Shown piece by piece: positions 38,914 through 51,715 of a stretch of DNA of 64,000 bases. The stretch is from assembly GCF_901933205.1 (NCBI RefSeq), contig NC_044574.1, positions 41,511,609-41,575,608 on the forward strand. The letters run 5' to 3'. How positions within the stretch are numbered: position 1 is the first letter of the stretch; each line of letters opens with the position of its first letter. The notes beneath the pieces were generated by a model. That model was not told where the DNA came from and did not search any database. It was given only the letters and a program-made list of their open reading frames with translations. Source of the stretch: Camarhynchus parvulus (Eukaryota; Chordata; Aves; Passeriformes; Thraupidae). Both the position numbers and the translations under genes were made by a program.

Positions 38914-40407
38914 CTATGAAATAAAGAGTGAGGGGAATCATGATCGACTCACCACAACTCATTAGCAAACTTCATGCAGCTGCTACAAACAAACATACAG
39001 AAAATTACTTGTTGATAGGGACACATTACATCAGACTAATTTGTGGAATGGTTATGTTATAAAGTACTTAAAGATGATCAGTCAATCATATCAACTAATC
39101 CAAACATTCATAATTGTGTAATTTTTCATGCACAGCATGCCTCATGCTCTGCAATCTGCTATAGTTAGACTCCTTCATTTTAAGATGATAGAAGGGGAGA
39201 GAATATTTTTGTGGGGAGTATTTTTGGATATTGATTCTGTGCTGATGAACCTGCAGACCTGATACTATTCATTACTTGCATTTTTTTTAAGCTCTGAAAC
39301 CCATAGTCAGAATTAGCCCTAAAATTCAATGTTTGATGCAATTATTTTCAGTTTGTTCTGGTTCTAAAGAGTTATCAGGTCAGGATCTTATACCTCATCC
39401 TAGGGTGACCATCTTGCATTGTACCTGTGGAGTTTAGTGCCTCTCTAAAAACAGGGAACACAGATGTAACACTATTCTCAGCAGTGCCAAAGTCTTTAAC
39501 TGGGAAATCTAAATCCAACAACAGGATTCCTGTGTTTCCTATAGCTCCTTTAGTGCTCTTGGGGATCAAGCAATAATTTTTTTCTGTGGGGAAAAAAGGT
39601 TCCTATATTCCCTTCCTTGGATTTTATAAAAATTTTATTTCAGATTCAACATATCTCTAGGAGAACCAACACACTGTTCAGGGAGCTTGAAGTGATTTAG
39701 AGACTACTTGCAAGGCACTGTGCTTTGTGACTTGCATAAACCTCTCCCAAACTTTCACTTCAGTTGGACTACTCAGGAAAGCCGAGAGAAGAATACAGAC
39801 TATAAATTTGTTCACATATATAACCTTAGCATTAGTAGAAAAACTGCTAGTTTTCAGGCTATACCCATGGGCAACTGACATAAATGAATGTTTCAGTAAG
39901 GCTTCCTGGAGCCATTGGTCCACTAAAACTCAACAATTCAAAAGCTGCCTGTCCCTTTTACCCATTAGCCTGTCTCTCCTCCACAAAGACCTGAGGTATT
40001 TTACCCTCAGCTCTCTCCACCTCTGGTTTTCTGCAGTTTTTGGCTGATAGTTTGGGATATTTGCATAGTCATACTTTGTAATTACTAAAATAATAATAAT
40101 AGTGTCATAAAATACAGTGCCAGGTTTATGGAAGAATCAAAAATATTCTGAAGAATATTACTAGCTTCTCTATGATAATGACACTTATCCTGCGTAGAAA
40201 GAACGGAAGCAGTCAGGAAGAGACTTAAACTTTGATTGGGGCTTTTATTCCCATTATTGACAAAACTGATTCTAGTGCAAGGTGGGAAAGAAGCATGGCA
40301 TTATTTCTTCTGAAAAAAGTGGATTCAACTTCCCAAATCTTCCAGAGTTCTTTTTCTCATGAAAGTAGTACATTTTGAAATTGATGCATTAAACAGAGGT
40401 GCAGGTT

Positions 40408-40816
40408 TGTCCTGGCTCCAGCCAGGAGAGGGTTAATTTTTGCAGTAGCCAGGAAGAGGCATGGCCAGGGCACAGAGGTTATTCTATATCACCTCATGTC
40501 ATTGCCAGGGCTGGGGAAAGGGATTCTCTTCTGGCACAAAGACTTTTCTTCTAGTTGACAAAACGTGCAAAGGGAGCCATCCGGTATTGCCTATTGCCAG
40601 GGAATTTTTCTGTGTGAATAATTTATTTTCTTACACCTTTTGTTGTTAATATTATTGCTGTTAACTGCTCATTTTCTTATCTCATTTTCAGTAAATTTTT
40701 CTTATCTCAAACCATGATCTTTACCTTTTGTGCCTCCACTTGGAGCAAGGAGATGCAGCAGTGCGTGGTTTTTGTGGGAGTACTAAATTGGAGAATACCA
40801 TTTCTAAACCATCACA
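40408..40816 (+). mobile_element. Solo LTR of an endogenous retrovirus (avian type)
   Basis: A block of about 409 bp that begins TGTCCTGGCTCCAGCCAGGA and ends in ACCATCACA, i.e. with the TG...CA termini of an LTR. The inner order (GGGTTAATTTT near the start, a CTATATCACC stretch that could be a TATA region, a T-rich 3' third with CAGTAAATTT) resembles dispersed bird ERV LTRs that I know by pattern. No internal retroviral genes adjoin it, and no target-site duplication is obvious, so it is an old solo LTR. It lies in GLRB intron 9 in antisense orientation. The family name was not assigned. Confidence 0.7.
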
Positions 40817-43800
40817 AAATCAAGATTCCAGGTTATAAAGAAGAAAAACAAGACAGGTGTTCCCTGATGGCAGGACAAAACTATACATACAAATCTCTTG
40901 CAACTGTCTCCCAGTCCTCAAAAACCTGACAGCCTAAGACAGTGTTCATTACTGGAGTAGTAGGGGCAAACTGTCTAGTAAGGTGGTGACTAAGATACAG
41001 ATAAACATGATTATATGACCCTAGGTGACAGGATGCTATTATTCATCAATCTGAGACATTCCTTCCAATCAGATCATATCCAATGACATAGGTAATGAAG
41101 ATATAAAGCAGACCCTTGTGCAGTGAAAAATGAGCTTGCAGGACTGGGGTGCATGTTAACTGAAGAGTCATAGGAATATTAGATTTTTTCCATGGTCAAA
41201 ACTAGCAAGATTTAGTAAGAGCACTACAAGAAATAGGATCATGTATAAAATTATAGGCCTCCTTTTGGATTTGAAAACTTCTAGTCCATTCCTCATACTA
41301 CCAGTAACACATTGTAAAAATTCAGTGACACTAATTGTAGCCTAAATTCTCTCATTTATATCAGAGAATATTCCTGTTCCAACTGCAGTATCTAAAGTGC
41401 TCTCCTAAAGGCTGTTACAAGTCGGTTCTCATTCCCATTCAGGACTGAGAGTGGATTCTAGGTCACCTCTGCCTTATAAGCAGAGAACTGTTCACAGCAT
41501 GTTCACACAGAGCTCTGCTTAGGCCAGTGTCAGCTGGAGTACTGATTTATCAGGGTGACACAATTTTCCTTGTATGAGCAATCTGGCCCAAATTTTCCTT
41601 TAATAAGTATATGTTACTTTTGAAAATAATTTAATCTCTTTCTTTGGCTTTAGAAATCTGACATTCTTCTATTTACTGCACTCAGCTGCTGCATAAACAT
41701 ATTTTTAAATTTTTTCTCATATATCTCTTCACCTCTCCAGTGTTTCTGTTGTTTTAATCTAAATTCACTCCACTCTAAATTCCTCTAAACAATGTTAGAT
41801 AATATAAAGTATATATGATTATCTCCTTTTTATTAATTTTGCCTTGGTTTGTGCTAGAAGTGTAACAAACTCTGCTCCTCCTCACTTTCCACATTTACTG
41901 CACAAAGAACTTACCAAAGGCTACAGGAACTTCTTCTGTGCAAAAAATATTGTAGGGCTTGATTTTAGAGTACTACACTGAAGATGTGTAAAGAAAAGTA
42001 AAATGTTCAATGTTATATCCTTTTGACTTCATCCTGACACAAAATATTTGATGTCACTTGCCTTATCCTGCCCAGCACCATGACCTGTGGGCCAGACCCA
42101 ACCCACAGGAATCAGATTTATGGCTTTTCCCCAGCAGGGGATGGGGAGCAGCTGTTTGGGAAGAGAAGGCTTCTGGGGTAGTGTAGGGACACCCTGCATT
42201 CCCAGGGAGCTGGGCAGCGACTCCTTGTCTCTCTGCAATGGATTTGGGAGGGAGCAAGGAGACCACAGGAAGGTGACAGTTCTTGGGGCTTGGCCCAAAA
42301 CACAGACCTAGTTCCCTGTTTCTTCCAGGATTGGACCACCTTGTCTAGGTTTGCGAGGATGGACAGACCACCTGTTTTTTTATGAATAGCTCAGAAGTAC
42401 CTAAAAATGCCTCCTAGAATCCATAAGGCCCCTTGTGATATCCTTTCTCACCTTTTAAATAATTCAGGCTGACTGGTGCTCACTGCCAAGCTCAGCACCT
42501 GCTGCTGCTCCAGAGCTGCAGCACGTGCGCCTCTGCAGAATGCCTTTGGTTGCAGAATTAGGGGAATAATGTGAGAAGAAAATGGGGAAAGAGATGAAAG
42601 AATAAGTGCTGCCTATGCATGCAGACTGGCAGGTAGGAGCAACTAACTCCCCAATTCTGCCTCTGCTGCTTCTGGTGCTCCTCCTCACTTTCCACATTCA
42701 CTGCCCAAACTAGTTACACTAGATTTTCCTTTAAAAACATCCAGGATGGAGAATTTTTTCCATGACTTTGTTCCTCAGAAACATATGTACCTTATGTCTA
42801 ATCTGAATTCATTTGGCTTCAATGTTCAGACACGAGGCCTGACTATAGTTAGTCTGATTAACTGCTGGTACACAGAGATGGTAACAAATCTAAACTTGAT
42901 TTTGCATAATACAGATGATGTAACCAGGCTGACACATGAAGCCAAGAAAAATGTTCCTAAAGAGTTTCTTACCTTCACATCATTACCTCTGTCAACCTAA
43001 TTGATAATACTCAAAAAGTTATATTCAGTTTGATTTAATCAATAAACAGATCAACTTTAATTTCACTGGCCCATTTATTAGCTAACATGAGGCTGAATTA
43101 TGAGTAATATTAAAGATAATTAATACTTACAAACAATAATTATTAGTCAAGAGTCCTGTAAGCTATGCAATATTCTCCACTGATTGATGTCAGGCTTATA
43201 ATTATTCATGTTATGCCACTTAGCTTTAAAAGTACTGGCACAAAGTTAGCTTCTCGCTGTATTTTGAAACCCTCCCAGAGTTAAAGGATTTATTAAAAAT
43301 CAACATTAATGTTCCACAGCACTCACAGACCAGCTCTGTAAAAAAATTCTAGATGCAACTTAAGCTGAAATCTTAATTGTAAAATGTCTAACTTTAATAG
43401 ATATTGTTTAATATTCTCATCAGCTACTGTGAATGAGAGCTATTTCATCCACACATTGAATATATTTGGCTTTTCCCCAGACATAGAGCAGAGTATTTGT
43501 TCAATGCTTTTCTCTTTTCAGTTAATTCTTGATACTTATAGCACCTCTACCTCTACCTAGTATAGTACCATTATTCATCTTGCAAGGTTTTTTATTCTTG
43601 CTGTATATGCAAAGTAACTTCCTATTGCCCTCAGTTATGCTAAGCATATATCTCTTTTCTTACTTACACAATTATTTTATTGAGTTCAGCTTATATTAAT
43701 TGCTATGACCTCCCATTTGCCAGTGAGGAGAAAAGAGAAATGCTTGAATGATTGTTTTCAATTGTGCTATTTGTTAGGTTTTGTGGTTTTTCTTAAATTA

Positions 43801-44529
43801 GTGTAGCTTTACTTCTGGTTTGAACATTATTAGCTCACCAGCTCCATTTAAACTTTTTGTTTAAATTCTTCCATCCAGATTAGACAGTTGCCAAATTTGT
43901 GAAATCTGACCTTTCACAGCATCAAAAATATCAGGGACTTGATTCAATTTGTTTTGTGCAAATAGAATAAAGATCCTTTTCAATTGACTGTTCATTCCGT
44001 GATCAAGTCCTCTTTATCCATCAGGATGAAGTGCAATATAAAACCTGTCATTTTTGAGAGCAGTTATTGTCCATAACTCCTAGCAAGGCTTCAAACATGC
44101 TACAGCACTGGCAGCTTCTCAAGCCCAGCACGTATCCCTCAGGCTGAAGAGCTTCCCCACTGGAATGCTGTGTTCCCTGTCCAACACAGCACATCCTCCT
44201 TGCCACAAAACCCCCTCTTGCTGCTGTGCTCCCACCCTCCTGTTGGCATGCACATCTGTCCCCAGTGCTGCCAGCTCTGGAAGGGGCTTCCATACATGAT
44301 GAAGGAGGAGGTTTTTAACAAGCTCTGTTATTCATCTCTCTCGCACTTGTTTTGTGCTCTTCTCTTGTTCTTGCCATAATGATAGATGTAGATCATCAAT
44401 AAAGTAGTGATTATTTAGCATTAGTCTGTATTCACACTGGGTATATTTTCTGGTGCAGCTCAGCAGGAATATGCTACCACATTCCAAATATTCCTTGCAA
44501 AATACAGGACAAAAATATTAATGCATAAA

Positions 44530-44690
44530 ATATCACAGTATTACAGCACAGCTGAGGTTGGAAGGGACCTCTGGAGATTATCTAGTCCAACCCTCTGCTC
44601 AAAGCAGACTGCCTGGGGCCTTTTTACAGTCGTGTTTGAATTATCTCCAAGGATGAATACAGGAGTCACTGGAGCAGAAAGTACCTACTC
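44530..44690 (-). mobile_element. CR1 LINE 3' end fragment
   Basis: Contains GAGGTTGGAAGGGACCTCTG, then a TCTAGTCCAACCC stretch and later TATCTCCAAGGATG, in the order of the reverse complement of a CR1 3' end. The left end has degenerate copies of the CR1 terminal repeat (ATCACAGTATTACAG). It is oriented with GLRB inside intron 9, and its boundaries are approximate. Confidence 0.85.
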
Positions 44691-47600
44691 TGTACCTGAG
44701 ATGCTGTCAGGAACTATTAAAATAGGCTGCAGCCTGTGGTTTTGCATACAAGGTAAAATGTAAGCTGGGTTTTTGGTGGTTCTACAATAAAAAAATTGAG
44801 TCTGGAGTTCCATGTGAGGGAAAAAAAAACTGGGAAGACTAGGACACCACAGGTCACCACCACTGGTCAAGTACATTGCAACTCAGTAGAGATGAACACA
44901 ACCTATCTCTGGTTTCAGAGCCTAGATGTGGCTCTGACAAGATAAAGCAAGCAATAGCACCACTTTTTAAAAATAACTGGCATTAGAGCTATTACCACCA
45001 CTTGCATAGTGCTATTCATCATCTGCCAGAACCATTCTTTTAGCAAATGTTCTCTCCAGTCATTAGCACATTATCTGTGGGGGACAGCTTCTAAAAATGG
45101 GCTTGATGAAAATGTGACTTTTCAAACTGAGGGGTGTTGTTATAGTTAACAGTGCAATCTCTCACTGTAATCACGTCAGCAATGAAAGCAAAAAAAATGA
45201 TTCATCTTCAAAACATTTCCCTTTTTGCTTGTTTTTCTCACTGTATGATGTTTCATTGCTAGGAAACACATGCAAACTCCTGCTGAGGATTCCCAATAAA
45301 AAGCCAGTGCAAGCAGTTATCACCAGATTGCATAATTTTCTCCTCTGCTTAGAACAGCATCTACTTGCAGCCTCTATGAGCTGAGGGAGCCAAGCTGTAT
45401 TTTCTCATGGCTTTTTGCCTCTAAGTGCATAGCCACTGCTTCTCCTAGAAAAACACATCAGAAGTGCTTATTTTCTCTTCTTTTCCCTACAGATTCAGGG
45501 TGATCTTGACAGACAGACCACTTGACTTTAATCAGACAGTCATATTGATAAACCTCTGGGTTTAAAATGGCACTGACATTTCAAGGGTTTTAGTTGGAGG
45601 GAGCATGACTCATAAAGCTTGGACTTGAGGGGTTGGTGTACGCTAGCAGCACACAGCTTTTATATCAGCCATTTCCCAGGATCTGGTGAAGTAGCTATAC
45701 ATCCATGGAAGCCTTTCTCCATCTTTGGGTGATTGGCAAATTGTGAGCACTCTTTTCACTTTGCCATCTTCACTGTCACTGTTGGACATTATCGATTGTG
45801 ACCACTGACTATTGATACAATGACAAAAGGGCTTTCTGCTGAAAACTTTCAATGAAACCTCGCAGGTTCTGTTATAGGGGATCTCTTCTCCTAAACTGCA
45901 ATTATGAATTAGATTAAACTTTTAATATTTATGATACACTAAAAAGCTTATCCCTTTAGTCCATAAAAATGGAACAATAGCTGGTTGTATTTTTAGGGAT
46001 CATGATGAGGTTTTGTTACAGTTGTTTTTTACTAAAATAAAATATGCCAAGTCTCCAAACCAGATGCCATTTTAACTTTCACAAATGGAGCAAGCACAGG
46101 AAAACAAGTTGTTCCACAAAGTCTGGAACCAGGGATGCCTGATTGCCCCACTTGCTTTCCTCTGATCCTCCTCATAACCAAGAATTTTCTCAATGCAGCA
46201 ACTCCCCTGTACCCCACATGCAGGTCCTTTCCCCAGATCTCCTGCAGAGACATCACTGCTGCAACACTGCAAAAGCAGAAAGTGCACAACTTGCTGCTCA
46301 GGAAACACAAACTGCCTTGGCATCAGGATCAGGGCCATTTTAAAGTGAAATAAAGTAACTTCTCTTTTTAAATTTGATTCCCCTCTAAACAATTTACAGA
46401 TATGTATCAGCACCATTCAGTTAATGTTTCATAATATGTAAGAGCTTAATTTAACCAGGAGAAACACTTATAAATGGAATTATTCATGCCCTCTGTTTTT
46501 CCCCACTTGGAGTTTTCTGCTTCCATGTCTTTTCTGTTGCTTTTGCCTTCAAGTCCCATCTGGTCTATCCACTGTTTCAAGCCAAGCTATGCTGACATTT
46601 CCAGCTACATCCTCAGTCACTTTTGCCTGAATATCACCTCCTATGTGGAAAAAGAACATCCTTAAACATTTCTACGGGACATGTACTTATTACTGGGGTG
46701 CAGTTATAAGTCATCCTTTTCTCCTAAAGTCACTTAAGTCTTTCCAGGCATTTAGCGAAGTATTTGCTCTTGCCTCCCACACAATCCTACATGACCCTGA
46801 TGAGAAACAGCTCCTGAAGTTCTGGGACAGCACTCTGGCCTCTTTTTGTTTTGTATTCTTTATGCCTTTCAACATACAGTTTTTTTCCATTACCTGCTTC
46901 TTTAATTTTTCTCTCCTTTGCATATTTTCCATATGACAAATGCATCCTCTACTTGATCATTACTAGGTCTGTATGGGAGCAATCCAATTTTGTGAGGTAG
47001 GCCTACTTTTGGATTAGAAGTCAGAGCTACAAAAGATTTACACCTGTTCTGATTTAGGACTTTAGTACATGCTTTTCCAGGGCCAAGAATTTTCAAAGTA
47101 CTCCTATGCAGTAGCAGGTTCAGAGAGGGAATTTTCAGTGAGGCAGATTTATAGCTTTCAAATATATAAAATCTAGCATCACTGTCCTGCCATATCCTGA
47201 TGTCAAATGATTCATTGGTCCGGGACCTTTTTCTATCTCAGCCTGGTCATCTTCCCAGAAATTACCAGCCCAGGATACATTTCCTCTGGTAGGCTGTGTT
47301 TCAAAGCAGGTGGATTAATTCAAGTTGGATCATTAGCCATGAGCTACTCAGCCACACGACCAACTTGTACACCACGGAATACCTATTTCCAATATGGCTT
47401 GTAAAATAATTTTTTTTTGTAAATCTCTTTATAAAGATCATGAGAAGCTATTGGAATGTTAAAGGTCTCTCATAACAAATTGGGAAGACTGGGAAGACCC
47501 TGAAAAGTGCAGGTCAAACATGAAAAGCTGAGGCTGGTATTTCAAGATCATGGAGGGGAGATGCTATGAGAGGAGGGCAGACAATTCTAAATTCTAAAAA

Positions 47601-49045
47601 CCTTCAGCCTACTGCTAGACATCACTCATGGGAAACATTGTTTAACTTCTGTGGATAATGATCCCCCTTCTAAGTCTTAAAACACACTGTATACCAGTGC
47701 CTTCTTGAAAAAAAATAAAATATGAAAGCACAGCATATTTGATAACAGATAATTTTGTTTTCCACTTGGATATGACAATGGCATGTACCTTAGAGGATAT
47801 GCATATCAACAAGAATCAGTAATTTAGCAATTGGTTTTGTTCACACCACTGAAAAAGTGTAAATTTTTGTTAAACTTGTAATTTATCAAGCTAAACACTT
47901 AACACTTTTTAAGTTGCCTAGGCTTGGGGAATTACTCATGACACAAGTCAAAGCAGTCATGGGGTTACTCTAAGCTGAGACTAGTTGCCTACCAAAACAT
48001 TTCCCCAAGATTCTTCTACCAGATGAGAATTATGGTAGTTAAGTGCACTAAGCTGCAGGTATCGCAGAACACTGCAGCTACCTGCAGCTCTTCTGGACTG
48101 GGGACAATTAGTTAGTCAAGCCAGGACAATCCCAGCTTGTTACTAAGATAGGATTTCAGCCATTCTTGCATAAACCACTCCTTTTTTGAAGAAACATTGA
48201 AGTCACTGTGTACCAATAATACCACTTGGATCTAGCCTAGTAGCTTTATTTTCTACAACAGAATTGCTGAGTCATTGGAAAGGACAAGCCAAATTCATAT
48301 TAGACATGTTGTAGAATAACATATTTTCTTCTGCAGAATAAATGTCAAGTAAATATCACTTAGGACTGAAGGCAGTTGGACTGGGATGGCTGAAAACTCT
48401 TGGAGCATAAACAGGGACTTCTAAAATATCAGGAATTTAGCAACATGATGGAAAACTTTGGCCTGAATGAAGATGTACATGTCACCTTTAACCATATAGT
48501 GAAATCTGACTGATTTACACATAAACTCCAGCTGGCAACGGAAGAAATGCAGAAACTGTTTGACACAAACAGACAGGTCTTTTGTCTACAATTGCCTCAA
48601 CTTCTGGATTCCTGGCTTCACAGGCATGCAATGCAGTGCAGCTGTGGCCATCCCAGGGAAAGCAATGAGCTGGGTGTTATTTGAGTATGCTCTGAGCAAA
48701 TACTGTCTGAGAGTTCTGTCTTCTGAATAGTTACAGTTTGACAGCTGCTATTTATTATGAGAAAAACAGCAACTGTAAAGCTGCTTGCTACTTTATTTAC
48801 CTGAAGCTAAGCAGCAACCATGCTGCTACGATCTTAAAAGATAAATTTTTTACTTAGAACTTCTGACCCCAAATCACTAGGGACCAATTGGTCAGGTTGC
48901 TGGCCATTAGTTACCAGCATGTTTTTACTGTCTTGATCCCTTCCAAGATTAAGCACTATTTAAAATTATTACAAACATTATATTCCTGGAATTGGGTTAA
49001 TAGAGAAGAATGCTGATTTTGCATACAAAGCTTTGCAGCTCCTAC

Positions 49046-49338
49046 CTGTAAAGTGCTGATGTGAACAGGAGTCCCTGTGCCATTCACAGTGTTCTTCTTG
49101 GCAGCATTTCCACCCTTCCCTTCTGCTTGCTCTGCCTTGGCAATCTTTGCTTTTTCAGCTTCAATTCTCTTTGGATTGTTTAGCATTACCTGAACCACAG
49201 CATATTCCACCAGGGATGCAAACCCAAAGAGAAGGCAAACAATCAGCCAGACATCTAAGGCCTTCACATAAGACACTTTGGGAAGTTCAGCAGCAAGAGT
49301 GGTACATTCAGATGCCAAGCTGAGCACTGAGAAAATAC
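49046..49338 (-). CDS. GLRB: GLRB coding exon 9: TM2, TM3, start of intracellular loop
   Basis: 293 bp. The acceptor CTTTTTGTAG precedes GTATTTTC and the donor is CAG|GTAGGA. It encodes [20 protein letters not shown] (most of the pore-lining TM2), [10 protein letters not shown] and TM3 ([20 protein letters not shown]), then the start of the cytoplasmic loop with a charged [17 protein letters not shown] stretch and [15 protein letters not shown]. In the beta subunit the TM2 sequence differs from alpha subunits and confers picrotoxin resistance, and that beta-type TM2 is seen here. Val replaces the mammalian Ala in LIVCLL. The first two bases complete the Gly codon split with exon 8. Confidence 0.97.
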
Positions 49339-51562
49339 CTACAAAAAGAGAAAATAATATATTGAATAAGAAAACTTCCCTTTAATGACACTGGCTTTGC
49401 TCTTCCTCTGAAACAGACAATAGTGAATGATGTTTTGCAACAGTGAATGGGACTTCACAATGTGGTCGGTGCAGCAGGTGTACAAAGTGCACATGCCTTC
49501 AGCTAATGAACAAGTTAAACACTTAGGTAGGATAATGCAGTTAATGATGAATTAGTAATAATGATTACCTTCATTTTATAAACAGAGAAACAAATAAGTG
49601 AGGCTGAACTGGTTGTTATGGTTTCTTGTCCCATCACACATCACACAGTTGGGAAATGGGGTTTCCAAAGACTTATCTTACAATGTGCATCTAATTCTGG
49701 GAAGGTGGAAGAGAAAAATATGATACTTAAACCAAAAAATGGAGTCCTTTAAATTAGAATAGCATTGTCCCAGAAATCTGAACTGTGCTATAGCAGGAGG
49801 AATTCTCTGAATGAGCTGTTCACAAGTGTGATATTCAGACCTTAGGTAAAAGGGAAGTTTTTCCTGACAAGCGAAGCTGTATGACCAAATCAAAATCCTT
49901 TGTTCCCAATTCACTGAGAAAAGATGAAAACGTGGAGGTGACTGAGGGTCACAGTCATTCCCTACTTGAGCTTCCAGGATCAAGAAGAAGCTTTCCAGAT
50001 AAAGGGCATTTCATGAAGCCCTTATCATGAAAAAAGCCCATATGTGCAGAGGCTGTTAGAAGGCCGCACTCATCATGGATTTCACCAAGCATTTCCCCTA
50101 ATAAGGCTTCCAAATGTCACCATCAACACAGGATTCATATCACAAGAAACAAATACAAGCTTGACGCCAAAGAAAGATTTCTCACAGGCTCCTGTGAAAA
50201 TAGTAGCATGAAGAGCTACATTTGCAAAAGCTAACTTTAGAAATGGCTATCATGTAGGGAAAAATTAGTTCAATCTCCATGTTCAGAATGTCTCATTTTG
50301 GTTTTGTGAATGCTAATGATAAAAATCTTTATTTATGAGTGGGAGGCTTCATGAAATAGAATTGATGTCTATAAAAAATGTTGGCTAAACGGAGTCTCAA
50401 ATATGTTTGTTATGGTGCATGAAATTTTTTTCATTCACAGGGAGATTATTTCGTTCAGATCCATTTTAAGTAATTGAGGATGTGAAAATGTAAATTAAAA
50501 TGAAACTATCTGTATTGGCCTATGAAAATATTCATTTCTACTTGATCACAAGCAACACATTCTTTAGCTACTGTTCCCATTTGGATTTCAATAAGATTGA
50601 TATGGTATTTTATTTAGCATTAATCTCAAATGGACAATTCACTAGCTCTTAGAACACTGACACATAAAGAAATGTTTACGGTCATGTGATTTTAAACTGC
50701 AAAATTTTATGATGTTTTATTTAGAAATGTGTGGTATCAATGTACCACTGCAAAGCTGGAAACTTTTTCGGTCCATGGGGATAATAAAGAATAACCAGAT
50801 GTGTTATCTCAGAACAGAATGATACAGCAAATACTGAACTGAATCCTCAGTGTACACTCTGGCTAACTTTCCATCTACTGTATCGGAAGCATTCATAAAC
50901 AAACAGTGTATGCATGTCAAACAGCTCTGCATGTCACTGAGCTCTTGGGGTCAGCAGACCATGCCAGAGCTGTAGTCCTGTGTACAACCCAATAAGTCAG
51001 ATAATATTGTTACTATTAACTCTGTGTCCTGCTATTTCATAATAAATGAAGGGCCTGCCTACTATGTTGGGCTGAGCAGCATGACTGCATGAGCTTGAAG
51101 TACTTTCATGAAGTAAGTCTCTAATGAAATAAAGCCAGTGAGGTAACAGGAATGCTAGCTCTTTTCCAAGTATCATTTCTACTAATCTTCAGAAAGACTT
51201 CTCTGATAGGTAGCTATTAGGAGCCTACTTATTATCCTGCTTTCTTACTCATCCAAATGTTGAAATTCCTGTAAAATGCATATTGCCAGTGTTTGCAGCA
51301 CCACCTATGCATAGATGGATCAGATTTGTCCAGGCGGAGACGAGTGGAGATTGTCATCCAAATGCTGGAACTACAATCAAGTGAAGTCTTAAAAGCCAAG
51401 GTGGAGTTTACAGGACTTGGAATGAGCAGAGTTCAGTGAAAATGATGAGTGGATAATGGAAGTGAAGTTGCTTTCAGGGTCCAGTGTCATGTAGCCAAAG
51501 CAACTGAGAATGGCTCAATGGTGCTACAGTGGATTGTGACAGCACATGAAAATGCAGGTTAC
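49339..51562 (-). other. GLRB: GLRB intron 8 (2.2 kb)
   Basis: Phase 1 intron, donor CTGG|GTAACC at 51562 and acceptor TTTTTGTAG at 49339. It is AT-rich, without a recognised mobile element. The 101-codon minus-strand frame at 49678-49983 has no family resemblance and no place in the GLRB protein. Confidence 0.85.
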
Positions 51563-51715
51563 CCAGTGGGACTCTTGCAGCACTTGCATCAGGATTGATC
51601 CAAAATGACAGCCAGGACAGAACAACAATTAGCAGAGTAGGAGCATAAACACCCATCATGTAAAATCCAACTTGTCTTCTTAAAGTGAAGATTACTTCTA
51701 CACAAGTGTAATAAC
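51563..51715 (-). CDS. GLRB: GLRB coding exon 8: loop C, TM1, start of TM2
   Basis: 153 bp. The acceptor TTTCTTTAAAG precedes GTTATTACAC. It encodes [15 protein letters not shown], the last extracellular strand after loop C with the second-disulfide Cys, then TM1 ([20 protein letters not shown]), the short TM1-TM2 linker containing [15 protein letters not shown], and the first base of the Gly codon that starts the pore helix. The donor reads CTGG|GTAACC. Phases are 1 and 1. The sequence appears identical to mammalian GLRB over its whole length. Confidence 0.97.

Larger units (their letters stand above)
38914..49045 (-). other. GLRB: GLRB intron 9 (10.1 kb)
   Basis: Phase 0 intron between the CAG|GTAGGA donor at 49045 and the TTTCATAG acceptor at 38914, the largest intron in the window. 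It contains a solo LTR (40408-40816, antisense to the gene) and a CR1 3' end fragment (about 44530-44690). The rest is AT-rich, with short frames that lack domains. No additional exon was recognised. Confidence 0.85.
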
